NCBI RefSeq assembly: GCF_049059935.1 | Contig: NZ_JBMGQR010000009.1 | Location: 1-64,000 of the forward strand | DNA length: 64,000 bases | Direction: 5' to 3' | From: JAURVT01 sp049059935 | Lineage (GTDB): Bacteria > Actinomycetota > Actinomycetes > Propionibacteriales > Nocardioidaceae | Position numbers and translations under genes: made by a program | Part shown: one piece after another, positions 16,863-27,273 of the stretch | How the letters are laid out: each line of letters begins with the position of its first letter | Position numbering within the stretch: the stretch's first letter is position 1 | Notes under the pieces: model-generated | What the model saw: only the letters and a program-made list of their open reading frames with translations | Database searches by the model: none | What the model was told of the DNA's origin: nothing

Positions 16863-17642
16863 TCAGGCGAGATCGTGCGCGAGCTGGGCGGCGACCCGGC
16901 GCAGCACCGGGACGGCCCGGTCGAGCAGCTCGTCGGTCATGCGCGGTGCAGGTCCCGACACCGAGACCGCCAGACGGACGGTGGCCTGCGGCACCGCGAC
17001 GGCGACGCAGCGCACGCCGACCTCCTGCTCGCCCTCGTCGACGGCGTACCCGCGCGAGCGGGTCGAGGCCAGCTCGGCGGTGAACGCCGCGGCGTCGACG
17101 ACGGTGTTCTCGGTGTGCCGCGGCATGCCCGTGCGGGCGAGCAGCGCGCGGACGTCGTCCTCGGGCGCCTCGGCCAGCAGCGCCTTGCCCACGGCGGTGC
17201 AGTGGGGCAGCACCCGGCGCCCGACCTCGGTGAACATCCGCATCGAGTGGCGGCCGGGCACCTGGGCGACGTACGCGACCTGGTCGCCGTCGAGCATCGC
17301 GAGGTTGGCGGTCTCGCCGAGCTCGTCGACCACCAGCCGCAGGTGCGGCGCGGCGAGCGAGTTGAGCATGGTCGACGAGCTCTCCGCGAGCAGCAGCAGA
17401 CGGGGGCCGAGCGCGTACTGGCGCGACGGCTCCTGGCGCAGGTAGCCGAGGTCGACCAGCGTCCGCACCGCGCGGTGGATGGTCGGGAGCGGGAAGCCGG
17501 ACTCGGCGGCGAGCTGCGACAGCCCCATCACCCCGCCGCGGGTGGCGACGATCTCGAGCAGCCGGAACGCCCGTGCGATCGACTGCACGCCGCCGGTCGA
17601 CCGGGGTCCGTCGGGGGTGGGGTCCACCGCGTCCACTGCCAT
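16863..17642 (-). CDS. IclR-family transcriptional regulator
   Basis: A 259-residue protein with an N-terminal winged helix (SIARAFRLLEIVATRGGVMG, then LPTIHRAVRTLVDLGYL) and the GAF-like IclR effector domain (CTAVGKALLAE, RGYAVDEGEQEVGVRCVAV). It sits between matC and the CoA-transferase gene on the same strand. Two TTTCG-N5-CGAAR palindromes in the matC/aminotransferase divergent region are the best candidates for its binding sites. Confidence 0.9.
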   Translation of the reverse strand: MAVDAVDPTPDGPRSTGGVQSIARAFRLLEIVATRGGVMGLSQLAAESGFPLPTIHRAVRTLVDLGYLRQEPSRQYALGPRLLLLAESSSTMLNSLAAPHLRLVVDELGETANLAMLDGDQVAYVAQVPGRHSMRMFTEVGRRVLPHCTAVGKALLAEAPEDDVRALLARTGMPRHTENTVVDAAAFTAELASTRSRGYAVDEGEQEVGVRCVAVAVPQATVRLAVSVSGPAPRMTDELLDRAVPVLRRVAAQLAHDLA

Positions 17643-17701
17643 GTCGGACCTCCCCGGGTCGTCTCGTCTGCCGGAATCGTACTGTCGCCAGGTGGACCTG
17701 C

Positions 17702-17731
17702 GGGGGCGGGTGCCCCGAGGTCCCCGCCCCC
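17702..17731. terminator. Hairpin between matC and iclR
   Basis: GGGGGCGGG (17702-17710) and CCCGCCCCC (17723-17731) form a 9-bp stem with a 12-nt loop immediately after the matC stop. It may separate matC transcription from iclR, or act as an attenuator. Confidence 0.5.
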
Positions 17732-17738
17732 ACGCGGC

Positions 17739-19109
17739 TCAGCCCCAGCCGGGGAGGACGAACACGGCCCAGGTGACGATCGGCGCGATGACCACCATGG
17801 AGAAGCCCCACACCATCAGCTGACGGAACACCTGGTCCCGCTGCTCGGACGGAGCGTTGGCGACCACCAGGGCCCCGCTGGTGGAGAACGGGCTGGAGTC
17901 GACCACCGAGGACGAGATCGACAGCGCGATGATCAGGCCGATCGGGCCGATCTCGCCGGCGAGCAGGAACGGCACCGCGAGCGGGATGAGGGCGCCGAGG
18001 ATGCCCGTCGTGGACGCGAAGGCCGAGACGACCGCGCCGATGAAGCAGATCAGGATCGCGGCGAACAGCGGTGCGCCGATGCCGGCGACGCCGTTGCCGA
18101 GCCAGTCGATCGTGCCGATGCGCTCCATCAGCGACACGTAGGTGACGATGCCGCAGATCAGGAGCACCGTCGGCCACGCGATCGCGCTCACGGCGCCCTT
18201 GTTGATGCCGGGCGAGAACAGCGAGATGACCACGGCCACCGTGATGGCCGAGAAGCCGACGTCCTGCTCGAAGAAGAGCACCGCCACGGCCAGGGCGCCG
18301 ATGCCGACGAGGGTGATGATCCGGTTGCGGTCGAGCTCGCCGACGCTGGCGCCGGACGGTCCGCCGGGGACCGTGGTGGTCTGCACCGACGTGGTGCTGG
18401 CCCGGGCGGTGTGGTCCGACCCGGACGTCACGGGCCGACCGCCGCCGGAGGGGGCGGGGGAGCCGTCCGAGGAGTCGGTGACCTCGCCGCCGACGTCGCG
18501 CTTGCCGATCAGCTCGCGACCGCCGAAGAGGACGAAGACGACGGCGCCGAGCACGACGTTGAACACCAGGGACGACACGAACAGCAGCGTCGGGCTGCCG
18601 TCGATGCCCTCGCGGGACACGACGCCGTTGACGATGGAGCCGAAGATGCTCAGCGGGGAGAACCCGCCGGCGCTGGCGCCGTTGATCACCATCAGGCCCA
18701 TCAGCAGCGGACGGATCTGGTAGCGCTTGGCGAACCCCATGCCCATCGGCGCGATGATCGCGACCGCCGCGGGGACGACCGCGCCCACCGAGGTGAGCAG
18801 GCCGGTGACGGCGAACATCACCCACGGGATCAGCGCGATGCGCCCGCCGACGGCCTGCACGGCCTTGCCGACGAGCCAGTCCACGGTGCCGTTGTCCTTG
18901 GCGAGGGCGAACAGGTAGGTGACGCCCACCAGGATGAGGAACAGGTCGGCCGGGAAGCCGGCCAGGATCTCGTCGGTGCTCTCGCCGAGCACCTGGGTGC
19001 CGACGACGAAGGCGGCGACCAGGGCGAGCGCGCCCATGTGCACGGGCAGCACCGTGGCCACCAGGAACAGTGCGGCGAGCACCAGGATCGATATCAGTTC
19101 GTGTGACAC
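17739..19109 (-). CDS. MatC-type dicarboxylate carrier, SLC13/ArsB-like permease
   Basis: A 456-residue permease of about 11 membrane segments in two halves joined by a polar Ser/Thr/Pro-rich linker (about residues 205-265). Each half has a re-entrant-type segment: LLTSVGAVVPAAVAI, and ASTTGILGALIPLAVPF followed by SISSSVVDSSPFSTSGALVV. The N-terminal half resembles MatC, the malonate carrier of Rhizobium. GTG 19109 follows CTGGAG. In context it would import a C2-C4 dicarboxylate or hydroxyacid feeding the neighbouring CoA-transferase or glyoxylate enzymes. Confidence 0.83.
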   Translation of the reverse strand: MSHELISILVLAALFLVATVLPVHMGALALVAAFVVGTQVLGESTDEILAGFPADLFLILVGVTYLFALAKDNGTVDWLVGKAVQAVGGRIALIPWVMFAVTGLLTSVGAVVPAAVAIIAPMGMGFAKRYQIRPLLMGLMVINGASAGGFSPLSIFGSIVNGVVSREGIDGSPTLLFVSSLVFNVVLGAVVFVLFGGRELIGKRDVGGEVTDSSDGSPAPSGGGRPVTSGSDHTARASTTSVQTTTVPGGPSGASVGELDRNRIITLVGIGALAVAVLFFEQDVGFSAITVAVVISLFSPGINKGAVSAIAWPTVLLICGIVTYVSLMERIGTIDWLGNGVAGIGAPLFAAILICFIGAVVSAFASTTGILGALIPLAVPFLLAGEIGPIGLIIALSISSSVVDSSPFSTSGALVVANAPSEQRDQVFRQLMVWGFSMVVIAPIVTWAVFVLPGWG

Positions 19110-19181
19110 GGGTTCAGCTCCAGGGTTCGTTCGCGACGGGACGTGCGGGGGAGCGCTCCGTCACCGGAGGTCCGCGACCTG

Positions 19182-19217
19182 TTTCGCTAGGCGAAAGAGG
19201 ACTTTCGATTTCCGAAG
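19182..19217. promoter_or_regulatory. Twin TTTCG-N5-CGAAR operators in the divergent region
   Basis: TTTCGCTAGGCGAAA (19182-19196, perfect) and TTTCGATTTCCGAAG (19203-19217) have centres exactly 21 bp apart, two helical turns. They lie 70-110 bp upstream of matC and about 200 bp upstream of the aminotransferase gene. The spacing and form suit an IclR-family tetramer, and the iclR gene is adjacent. Confidence 0.72.
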
Positions 19218-19339
19218 ACTGTCGTGTGATCCAGGTCTCGTCAAGGGGTGGGCCGCGTCGAGACCGGATCGCCCGGTGGCTCTGACCCCCGCCACGCGGC
19301 CGAGGGGTGGACGTCACCCGGCCGGGAGACTAGCCTCCG

Positions 19340-19372
19340 ACCAGCGGTATAAAACTTCCACCAGACGGATAA
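19340..19372 (+). promoter_or_regulatory. Direct repeat in the aminotransferase promoter
   Basis: ACCAGCGGTATAA (19340-19352) and ACCAGACGGATAA (19360-19372) are repeats offset by 20 bp, 45-75 bp before the aminotransferase start. They may be activator half-sites, or one may contain a -10 (TATAAA). The rest of 19110-19416 shows no gene. Confidence 0.5.
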
Positions 19373-19416
19373 CCGGAGTCGTCGCCCCGCGGCGTCCCCG
19401 ACCTCGAGGAGCTCCC

Positions 19417-20571
19417 ATGGGTCGCCACTTCCTGCAGATCCCCGGTCCCACCAACTGCCCGGACGAGGTGCTGCGGGCCATGTCCGCCCCCACGATCGAC
19501 CACCGCGGACCGCGGTTCGCGGCGATGGGCACCCGGATCCTCCAGGCCGTCAAGCCGGTGTTCGGCACCACCAACCCGGTCGTGATCTACCCCGCGTCGG
19601 GCACCGGCGCCTGGGAGGCGGCGCTCGTCAACACCCTGAGCCCGGGTGACACCGTGCTCGCCTTCGAGACCGGGCACTTCGCGACGCTCTGGCAGACGAT
19701 GGCCACCGAGCTGGGGCTGGTGGTCGACCTCGTGCCCGGCGACTGGCGCCACGGCGTCGACACCGACGTCCTCGCCGAGCGTCTGGCCGCCGACACCGGG
19801 CACCGGATCAAGGCCGTCTGCGCGGTGCACAACGAGACCTCCACCGGCGTCACCAGCCGGATCGGCGACGTCCGCGCGGCCATGGACGCCGCCGACCACC
19901 CGGCGCTGCTGCTCGTCGACACGATCTCCTCCCTCGGCTCGATCGACTACCGGCACGACGAGTGGAAGGTCGACGTCACCGTCGCCGGGTCGCAGAAGGG
20001 CCTGATGCTGCCGCCCGGCCTGAGCTTCAACGCCGTGAGCGACAAGGCGCTCGCCGCGTCGCAGACCGCCACGCTGCCGCGCTCGTTCTGGGACTGGAAG
20101 CCGATCCTCGCGGCCAACGAGCGGGGCATGTGGCCCTACACGCCGGCCACCAACCTGCTGTACGGCCTCGAGGTCGCGCTCGAGATGCTCGCCGACGAGG
20201 GCCTGGAGAACGTCTTCGCCCGCCACCAGCGCTGGTCACGCGCCACCCGCGCCGCCGTCGAGGCCTGGGGCCTGGAGGTCCTGTGCCAGGACGAGCGGGA
20301 GCACTCCGGCTCGCTCACCGCGGTGCTGGTGCCCGACGGCGTCGACGCCGACGCGATCCGCGCCGTGATCCTCGACCGGTTCGACATGTCGCTCGGTGCC
20401 GGCCTGTCCAAGCTCGCCGGCAGGGTCTTCCGGATCGGGCACCTGGGCTCGTTCGAGGACCTCTCGCTGGTCGGCACCCTCGGCGGCGTCCAGATGGGCC
20501 TGAACCTGTCGGGCGTGCCGATCAAGCAGGACGGCGTGCAGGCCGCGCTCGAGGTGCTCGAGCGCGGCTGA
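19417..20571 (+). CDS. Alanine/serine-glyoxylate aminotransferase family enzyme
   Basis: A 384-residue fold-type I PLP aminotransferase (class V) that would convert glyoxylate and an amino donor to glycine and a keto acid. It begins HFLQIPGPTNCPDEVLRAM. The active-site Lys is K194 in AGSQKGLMLPPG and the PLP Asp is in LLVDTISSLG. ATG 19417 has GAGGAG at 19406-19411. The family includes serine-glyoxylate, alanine-glyoxylate and ureidoglycine-glyoxylate (PucG) enzymes; no purine-catabolic genes are nearby, so the serine or alanine type is favoured. It is first gene of the glyoxylate cluster. Confidence 0.88.
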   Translation: MGRHFLQIPGPTNCPDEVLRAMSAPTIDHRGPRFAAMGTRILQAVKPVFGTTNPVVIYPASGTGAWEAALVNTLSPGDTVLAFETGHFATLWQTMATELGLVVDLVPGDWRHGVDTDVLAERLAADTGHRIKAVCAVHNETSTGVTSRIGDVRAAMDAADHPALLLVDTISSLGSIDYRHDEWKVDVTVAGSQKGLMLPPGLSFNAVSDKALAASQTATLPRSFWDWKPILAANERGMWPYTPATNLLYGLEVALEMLADEGLENVFARHQRWSRATRAAVEAWGLEVLCQDEREHSGSLTAVLVPDGVDADAIRAVILDRFDMSLGAGLSKLAGRVFRIGHLGSFEDLSLVGTLGGVQMGLNLSGVPIKQDGVQAALEVLERG

Positions 20572-20614
20572 CCCGCCCCCACCCACGCCCGCGCACGACA
20601 CGACGGAGCCCGCG

Positions 20615-23584
20615 ATGACCACGACCGCCGACACGACCGCCGAGACCCATCACGACGCGCCCGGCGGCCTCGCCGCCGAGCTGGAGGCCGCGGTGTCGGG
20701 CGAGGTGGCCTTCGACGAGTACAGCCGCCACCTGTTCTCGCGCGACGCCAGCATGTACTCGATCACCCCGCTGGGCGTGGTCTACCCCCGCAACGCCGAC
20801 GACGTCGCCGCGACGGTGCGCGTCGCGGCGCGCCACGGGGTCCACGTGACCCCCCGCGGTGCCGGGACGAGCCTGGCCGGCCAGACGATCGGCGCGGGCC
20901 TCGTGCTCGACTTCTCCCGGCACATGAACCGGATCCTCGAGCTCGACCCCGAGGCGCGCACCGCGCGCGTCGAGGTGGGCGTCGTGCAGGACGACCTGAA
21001 CCGGGCCGCGGCCCCGTTCGGGCTGATGTTCGGCCCCGACACGTCCACCAGCAACCGCGCCACGATCGGCGGGATGGTCGGCAACAACTCCGCGGGCAGC
21101 GGGTCGTTGCGCTTCGGCATGACGATCGACCACGTCCGCGCCCTCGACGTGGTCCTCGCCGACGGGTCGACGGCCCGGCTCGAGCCGGTCGGCGCCGACG
21201 AGGTGCACCGGCGTGCGGCGGCGCCGACCCTGGAGGGCTCGCTGTACCGCGAGCTGCCCGAGATCGTGCGGACGAACCGCGCGGCCATCGCCGACGGGTT
21301 CCCGCCGTTCTGGCGTCGTGCGTGCGGCTACCGCCTGGACCGGCTGGCCGACGAGTCCACCGACTTCGACCTCGCCACGTTCGTCGTCGGCAGCGAGGGG
21401 ACGCTGGTGGTGGCGACCCACGCGGACGTCGACCTCGTCCCCAAGCCGAAGTTCACCGTCTACGCGGTCGGGCACTTCGACACCACGCAGAAGGCCATCG
21501 AGGCGACCGAGGACGCGCTGTCGTGCGAACCGGCCCAGGTCGAGCTGATGGACAAGACGATCCTCGACCTCTCGCGCCGGAAGATCGAGTACGCCGACCT
21601 CGGCTCGAGCCTCGTCGGCGACCCGGCCGCCCTGCTGTTCGTCTCGTTCACCGGCGACGACGAGCACGAGGTGCTGGCGCGCCTGGACCACCTGATCGAG
21701 GTCTGGGAGCGGGAGGACCACGGCTACCACACGCTCCGCCTGGTGACCGCGGCCCAGCAGACCGCGCTGCTGAAGGTGCGCAAGTCGAGCCTCGGCCTGC
21801 TGATGGCGGCGAGCGAGGGGTCCAACCGGCCGCTGGCCTTCGTCGAGGACACCGCGGTGCCCCCCGAGCGGCTCGCCGCGTACACCGCGCGGTTCGCCGA
21901 GATCCTCGACGAGAACGAGATGAAGGCCGGCTTCTACGGGCACTGCTCGGTCGGCTGCCTGCACATCCGTCCGTTCGTCGACCTGTCCCGGCCCGACGAG
22001 ATCGTCCGGATGCGACGCGTCGCCGAGCGCATCAAGGACCTCGTCAAGGAGTTCGGCGGCGTCAACTCCAGCGAGCACGGCGACGGGCTGGCCCGCAGCG
22101 AGTTCAACCGCGAGATCTTCGGCGACGACCTCTACGAGGCAATGCGCGCGGTCAAGGGTGTCTTCGACCCGGCGAACATCATGAACCCGGGCAAGATCGT
22201 CGACGCGCCGAGCATGACCGAGAACCTGCGCGACGCCGCGCTCCCGCCGGCGCCGGCGATCCGCACCCGCCTGGACTTCGAGGTCGTCGGCGGCATGCGG
22301 GGGGCGGCCGACCGCTGCATGAACATCGGGCTGTGCCGCAAGAGCACGACGGGTGCGATGTGCCCGTCGTACATCGCGACCCGCGAGGAGGAGCACGCCA
22401 CCCGCGGGCGCGCCAACGCGCTGGTCAAGGCGCTGTCCGAGCCCGACCCGGCCCACGCGCTGGGCGGCGAGCGGCTCCACGAGATCCTCGACCTCTGCCT
22501 GATGTGCAAGGCCTGCAAGTCCGAGTGCCCGCTCGGGGTCGACATGGCCAAGCTGAAGAGCGAGACCCTCTCGCACTACCACGACCAGCACGGGGTGCCG
22601 CTGCGCTCGCGCGTCTTCGGGTCCATCCGCGGGCTCAACCGGATCGGCTCCTTCTTCGGTCCGCTGGCCAACCTGCCCGGACGGATCCCGCTGCTGCGCG
22701 TCCTGATGGAGCGCACGCTCGGCATCGCCCGGCGACGTCCGCTGCCGCACTTCGAGCGTGCGAACCTGCTGCGCTGGTACCGGCGCGAGGGCCGCAACGC
22801 CAACGTCGACGCCACGCAGGGCACGGTCAACTTCCTCGCCGACTCGTTCACCTCGTACACCGAGCCTCACATCGGGCGGGCCGCGATCGGCCTGCTCCAG
22901 CGCTCGGGGTGGGACGTCGAGCTGGCGAGCACCGGGTGCTGCGGACGGTCCGCGCTGTCCAAGGGCCTGGTCGACGAGGCCACCGCCAAGGCGCGGACGA
23001 TGGCGCGCGACCTGGCCGAGCGGACGCCGCCCGGCTCGCCGATCGTCGGCTGCGAGCCCTCGTGCCTGTTCACGTTGCGCGACGAGCACGTGACGATGCT
23101 GCCCGACGACCCGAACGTGCAGGACGTCGCCGGACGCGTCCGCCAGGTCGAGGAGCTGCTCGTCGAGGCCGTGGACGCCGGCCGCCTCGTGCTGGCCGAG
23201 GACTCGTGGCTCGCGGGCCGGCGGATCCTCTACCACGGGCACTGCCACCAGAAGGCCGAGGTCGGGACGGCCGCCACCGTCGCGCTGCTCCGGCGGATCC
23301 CGGGTGCCGAGGTGGTCGAGCTCGACGCCGGGTGCTGCGGCATGGCCGGGTCGTTCGGCTACGAGGCCGAGCACTACGAGATCTCGATGAAGGTCGGCAG
23401 CGACCGGCTCTTCCCGGCCATCGAGGCCGAGGACGACCGCACCGTGATCGCCGCCACCGGCACCTCGTGCCGCGAGCAGATCTTCCACGGCACCGAGCGC
23501 TCGGCCTGGCACCCCGTCGAGCTCGTCCTCGAGGCCCTCGTGGCCGGACCCGCCGGCAGACGGGCCGACCACCCCCGCCCCTGA
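20615..23584 (+). CDS. Fused FAD-linked oxidase/Fe-S 2-hydroxyacid dehydrogenase (GlcD-GlcF or Dld-II like)
   Basis: A 989-residue single-chain enzyme. Residues about 40-270 are a PCMH-type FAD domain (TPRGAGTSLAGQ, NNSAGSGSLRFG), about 270-530 a FAD-oxidase C-terminal domain (GEHGDGLARSEFN region), and 560-660 two cysteine clusters (CMNIGLCRKSTTGAMCPSY, CLMCKACKSECPLG). It ends with two CCG domains (STGCCGRSA, DAGCCGMAGSFG). It would oxidise glycolate, D-lactate or D-2-hydroxyglutarate and pass electrons to the chain. Placement between glyoxylate enzymes favours glycolate. It ends just before a strong terminator. Confidence 0.88.
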   Translation: MTTTADTTAETHHDAPGGLAAELEAAVSGEVAFDEYSRHLFSRDASMYSITPLGVVYPRNADDVAATVRVAARHGVHVTPRGAGTSLAGQTIGAGLVLDFSRHMNRILELDPEARTARVEVGVVQDDLNRAAAPFGLMFGPDTSTSNRATIGGMVGNNSAGSGSLRFGMTIDHVRALDVVLADGSTARLEPVGADEVHRRAAAPTLEGSLYRELPEIVRTNRAAIADGFPPFWRRACGYRLDRLADESTDFDLATFVVGSEGTLVVATHADVDLVPKPKFTVYAVGHFDTTQKAIEATEDALSCEPAQVELMDKTILDLSRRKIEYADLGSSLVGDPAALLFVSFTGDDEHEVLARLDHLIEVWEREDHGYHTLRLVTAAQQTALLKVRKSSLGLLMAASEGSNRPLAFVEDTAVPPERLAAYTARFAEILDENEMKAGFYGHCSVGCLHIRPFVDLSRPDEIVRMRRVAERIKDLVKEFGGVNSSEHGDGLARSEFNREIFGDDLYEAMRAVKGVFDPANIMNPGKIVDAPSMTENLRDAALPPAPAIRTRLDFEVVGGMRGAADRCMNIGLCRKSTTGAMCPSYIATREEEHATRGRANALVKALSEPDPAHALGGERLHEILDLCLMCKACKSECPLGVDMAKLKSETLSHYHDQHGVPLRSRVFGSIRGLNRIGSFFGPLANLPGRIPLLRVLMERTLGIARRRPLPHFERANLLRWYRREGRNANVDATQGTVNFLADSFTSYTEPHIGRAAIGLLQRSGWDVELASTGCCGRSALSKGLVDEATAKARTMARDLAERTPPGSPIVGCEPSCLFTLRDEHVTMLPDDPNVQDVAGRVRQVEELLVEAVDAGRLVLAEDSWLAGRRILYHGHCHQKAEVGTAATVALLRRIPGAEVVELDAGCCGMAGSFGYEAEHYEISMKVGSDRLFPAIEAEDDRTVIAATGTSCREQIFHGTERSAWHPVELVLEALVAGPAGRRADHPRP

Positions 23585-23608
23585 CGCGCCCGCCCCCCTC
23601 GACCCGTC

Positions 23609-23633
23609 GGCCCCCGCACCTGGTGCGGGGGCC
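23609..23633 (+). terminator. Intrinsic terminator
   Basis: GGCCCCCGCACC (23609-23620) and GGTGCGGGGGCC (23622-23633) form a perfect 12-bp stem with a 1-nt turn as drawn, followed by TTCT. It separates the aminotransferase/dehydrogenase pair from the hyi operon. Confidence 0.8.
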
Positions 23634-23649
23634 TTCTGGTGTCCGGTGG

Positions 23650-23718
23650 TTGACGCGAGCCGTCGGTGCTCCTACTGTCGCTTTCACTCATAGGAATAGT
23701 TATTCCGCACAGTGAAAG
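23650..23718 (+). promoter_or_regulatory. hyi operon promoter with concentric palindromes
   Basis: TTGACG (23650-23655), 17 bp, TACTGT (23673-23678) form a promoter. Over and after the start lies GGAATA-GT-TATTCC (23693-23706), enclosed by CTTTCACT (23681-23688) and AGTGAAAG (23711-23718). Both palindromes are perfect and share the same centre at 23699/23700. This is a strong operator candidate for a GntR-, IclR- or LacI-type regulator. Confidence 0.82.
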
Positions 23719-23726
23719 TAGCTCTC

Positions 23727-24560
23727 ATGGCCCACTCCCTCCGGTTCGCCGTCAACTGCTCGATCCTGTTCACCGAGCTGCCCCTGCACGCCCGGCCCGC
23801 CGCGGCCCGCGACGCCGGCTTCGAGGCGATCGAGCTGTGGTGGCCGTTCCCGACCGCGGTGCCCACCGACGCCGAGGCCGACGCGCTCGTCCGCGCCGTG
23901 CAGGACGCGGGCGTCCGGCTCGTGGGCCTGAACTTCCTCGCCGGCGACATGCCCGGCGGCGACCGCGGCCTGATGTCGTGGCCGGGTCGCGAGAGCGAGC
24001 TGGCGGAGAACGTCGAGGCCACGGTCGCCCTCGGGGAGCGCCTCGGGTGCCGCGCGTTCAACGCCCTCTACGGCAACCGCCTCGACGGGGTCGACGCGCA
24101 GGAGCAGGACGACCTCGCGGTCGCCAACCTCGCCCGCGCCGCCGAGGCCGCCGCACGGATCGGCGCGACGGTCCTCGTCGAGCCGGTCAGCGGCGCCCCG
24201 GCCTACCCGCTGCTGACCGCCGCGGACGCCCTCGCCGTCGTCGACCGGGTGGCCGACCGGACGGGCGCGACCAACCTCGGCCTGCTCGCCGACCTCTACC
24301 ACCTGGCCGTCAACGGCGACGACGTCGACGCGGCGATCTCGGCCCACGTCGACCGGATCGCCCACGTGCAGGTCGCCGACGCGCCGGGCCGCCACGAGCC
24401 CGGGACGGGGTCGCTGCCCCTGGACGAGCAGCTCACCGCCCTCGAGCGCGCGGGGTACGACGGCTGGGTGGGGCTGGAGTACAAGCCCAGCGGCCCGAGC
24501 GCCGACAGCTTCGCCTGGGTCGCACGGCCCGCCACCGACGCCCTCAGGAGGCACGCATGA
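23727..24560 (+). CDS. hyi: Hydroxypyruvate isomerase
   Basis: A 277-residue TIM-barrel enzyme of the xylose-isomerase-like family, interconverting hydroxypyruvate and tartronate semialdehyde. It begins FAVNCSILFTELPL. Metal and substrate residues are seen in ATVLVEPVSG, LADLYHLAVNGDD and HVQVADAPGRHEPGTG, ending GYDGWVGLEYKP. I chose ATG 23727 over GTG 23712 because the GTG lies inside the operator palindrome; the ribosome site is weak (GTGAAAG). The stop overlaps the next start (ATGA). Confidence 0.9.
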   Translation: MAHSLRFAVNCSILFTELPLHARPAAARDAGFEAIELWWPFPTAVPTDAEADALVRAVQDAGVRLVGLNFLAGDMPGGDRGLMSWPGRESELAENVEATVALGERLGCRAFNALYGNRLDGVDAQEQDDLAVANLARAAEAAARIGATVLVEPVSGAPAYPLLTAADALAVVDRVADRTGATNLGLLADLYHLAVNGDDVDAAISAHVDRIAHVQVADAPGRHEPGTGSLPLDEQLTALERAGYDGWVGLEYKPSGPSADSFAWVARPATDALRRHA

Positions 24561-25441
24561 CCACGATCGCGTTCATCGGTCTCGGCATCATGGGCGCGCC
24601 CATGGCCGGCCACCTCGTCGACGCCGGCTTCGACGTCGTCGGCCACAACCGCAGCCCCGGGCCCGTCGCGGCCCTCGCCGAGAGGGGTGGCCGGACGGCC
24701 GGCTCGGTGGCCGAGGCCGTCGCGGGCGCCGACGTCGTCGCGCTGATGCTGCCCGACTCGCCCGACGTGGAGGCGGTGCTGCTCGGCGACGACGGCGTGC
24801 TGGCCCACGCGCCCGCCGGCACCCTGGTGATCGACTTCTCCAGCATCCGCCCGGACGTCTCGTCGGCCCTCGCCGCGCGAGCGGTCGAGCGGGGCTCGAG
24901 CCTGGTGGACGCCCCCGTCTCCGGCGGTCAGGCCGGGGCGCAGAACGCCTCCCTGTCGATCATGGTCGGCGGCACCGACGTCGACGTCGCCCGCGCCCGC
25001 CCGGTGCTCGAGGTCGTCGGGTCGACCGTCGTGCACGTCGGCCCGAACGGGGCGGGGCAGACGGTCAAGGCGGCCAACCAGCTCGTCGTGGCCGGTCACC
25101 TGCAGCTGCTCGCCGAGGCCGTCGTGTTCCTGGAGGCGTACGGCGTCGACACCACGGCGGCGCTCGAGGTGCTGGGCGCCGGCCTCGCCGGGTCGACGGT
25201 CCTGCAGATGAAGGGCGAGCACATGCTCGGCCGCTCGTTCGACCCGGGCTTCCGGATCGACCTGCACCACAAGGACCTCGGCATCGTCACCTCGGCGGCC
25301 CGCGAGGCCGGCGTCGTGGTGCCCCTCGGGGGGCACCTCGCGCAGCTGATGGCCTCCGCCCGGGCGCAGGGCGACGGCTCGCTCGACCACTCCGCGCTGC
25401 TCCGGGGCGTCCTGCGCGCCAGCGGCCGCGACCTCACCTGA
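24557..25441 (+). CDS. glxR: 2-hydroxy-3-oxopropionate (tartronate semialdehyde) reductase
   Basis: A 294-residue beta-hydroxyacid dehydrogenase reducing tartronate semialdehyde to D-glycerate. The Rossmann motif is AFIGLGIMGAPMA, substrate loop DAPVSGGQAGAQNASLSIMV, catalytic Lys171 in GQTVKAANQ and C-terminal HHKDLGIVTSAA. It overlaps hyi by four bases and precedes glyoxylate carboligase by 29 bp, the classic glyoxylate-to-glycerate order. Glycerate kinase is not in the window. Confidence 0.9.
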   Translation: MTTIAFIGLGIMGAPMAGHLVDAGFDVVGHNRSPGPVAALAERGGRTAGSVAEAVAGADVVALMLPDSPDVEAVLLGDDGVLAHAPAGTLVIDFSSIRPDVSSALAARAVERGSSLVDAPVSGGQAGAQNASLSIMVGGTDVDVARARPVLEVVGSTVVHVGPNGAGQTVKAANQLVVAGHLQLLAEAVVFLEAYGVDTTAALEVLGAGLAGSTVLQMKGEHMLGRSFDPGFRIDLHHKDLGIVTSAAREAGVVVPLGGHLAQLMASARAQGDGSLDHSALLRGVLRASGRDLT

Positions 25442-25470
25442 TCCGACCCACCAGCAGAGAAGAGCCCGCC

Positions 25471-27249
<1,779 letters not shown>

Positions 27250-27273
27250 GCCCCCGTCGCCCCGGTGCGGCGG

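Noticed and set aside
16419..19106. Plus-strand open frame of 895 codons over iclR and matC
   Set aside because: Antisense artefact with no domain; the minus-strand genes carry clear family motifs and starts.
20522..23572. Minus-strand open frame of about 1016 codons opposite the FAD/Fe-S dehydrogenase
   Set aside because: Low-complexity Gly/Val/Arg/Asp composition typical of the antisense of GC-rich genes; the plus strand has a full multidomain enzyme.
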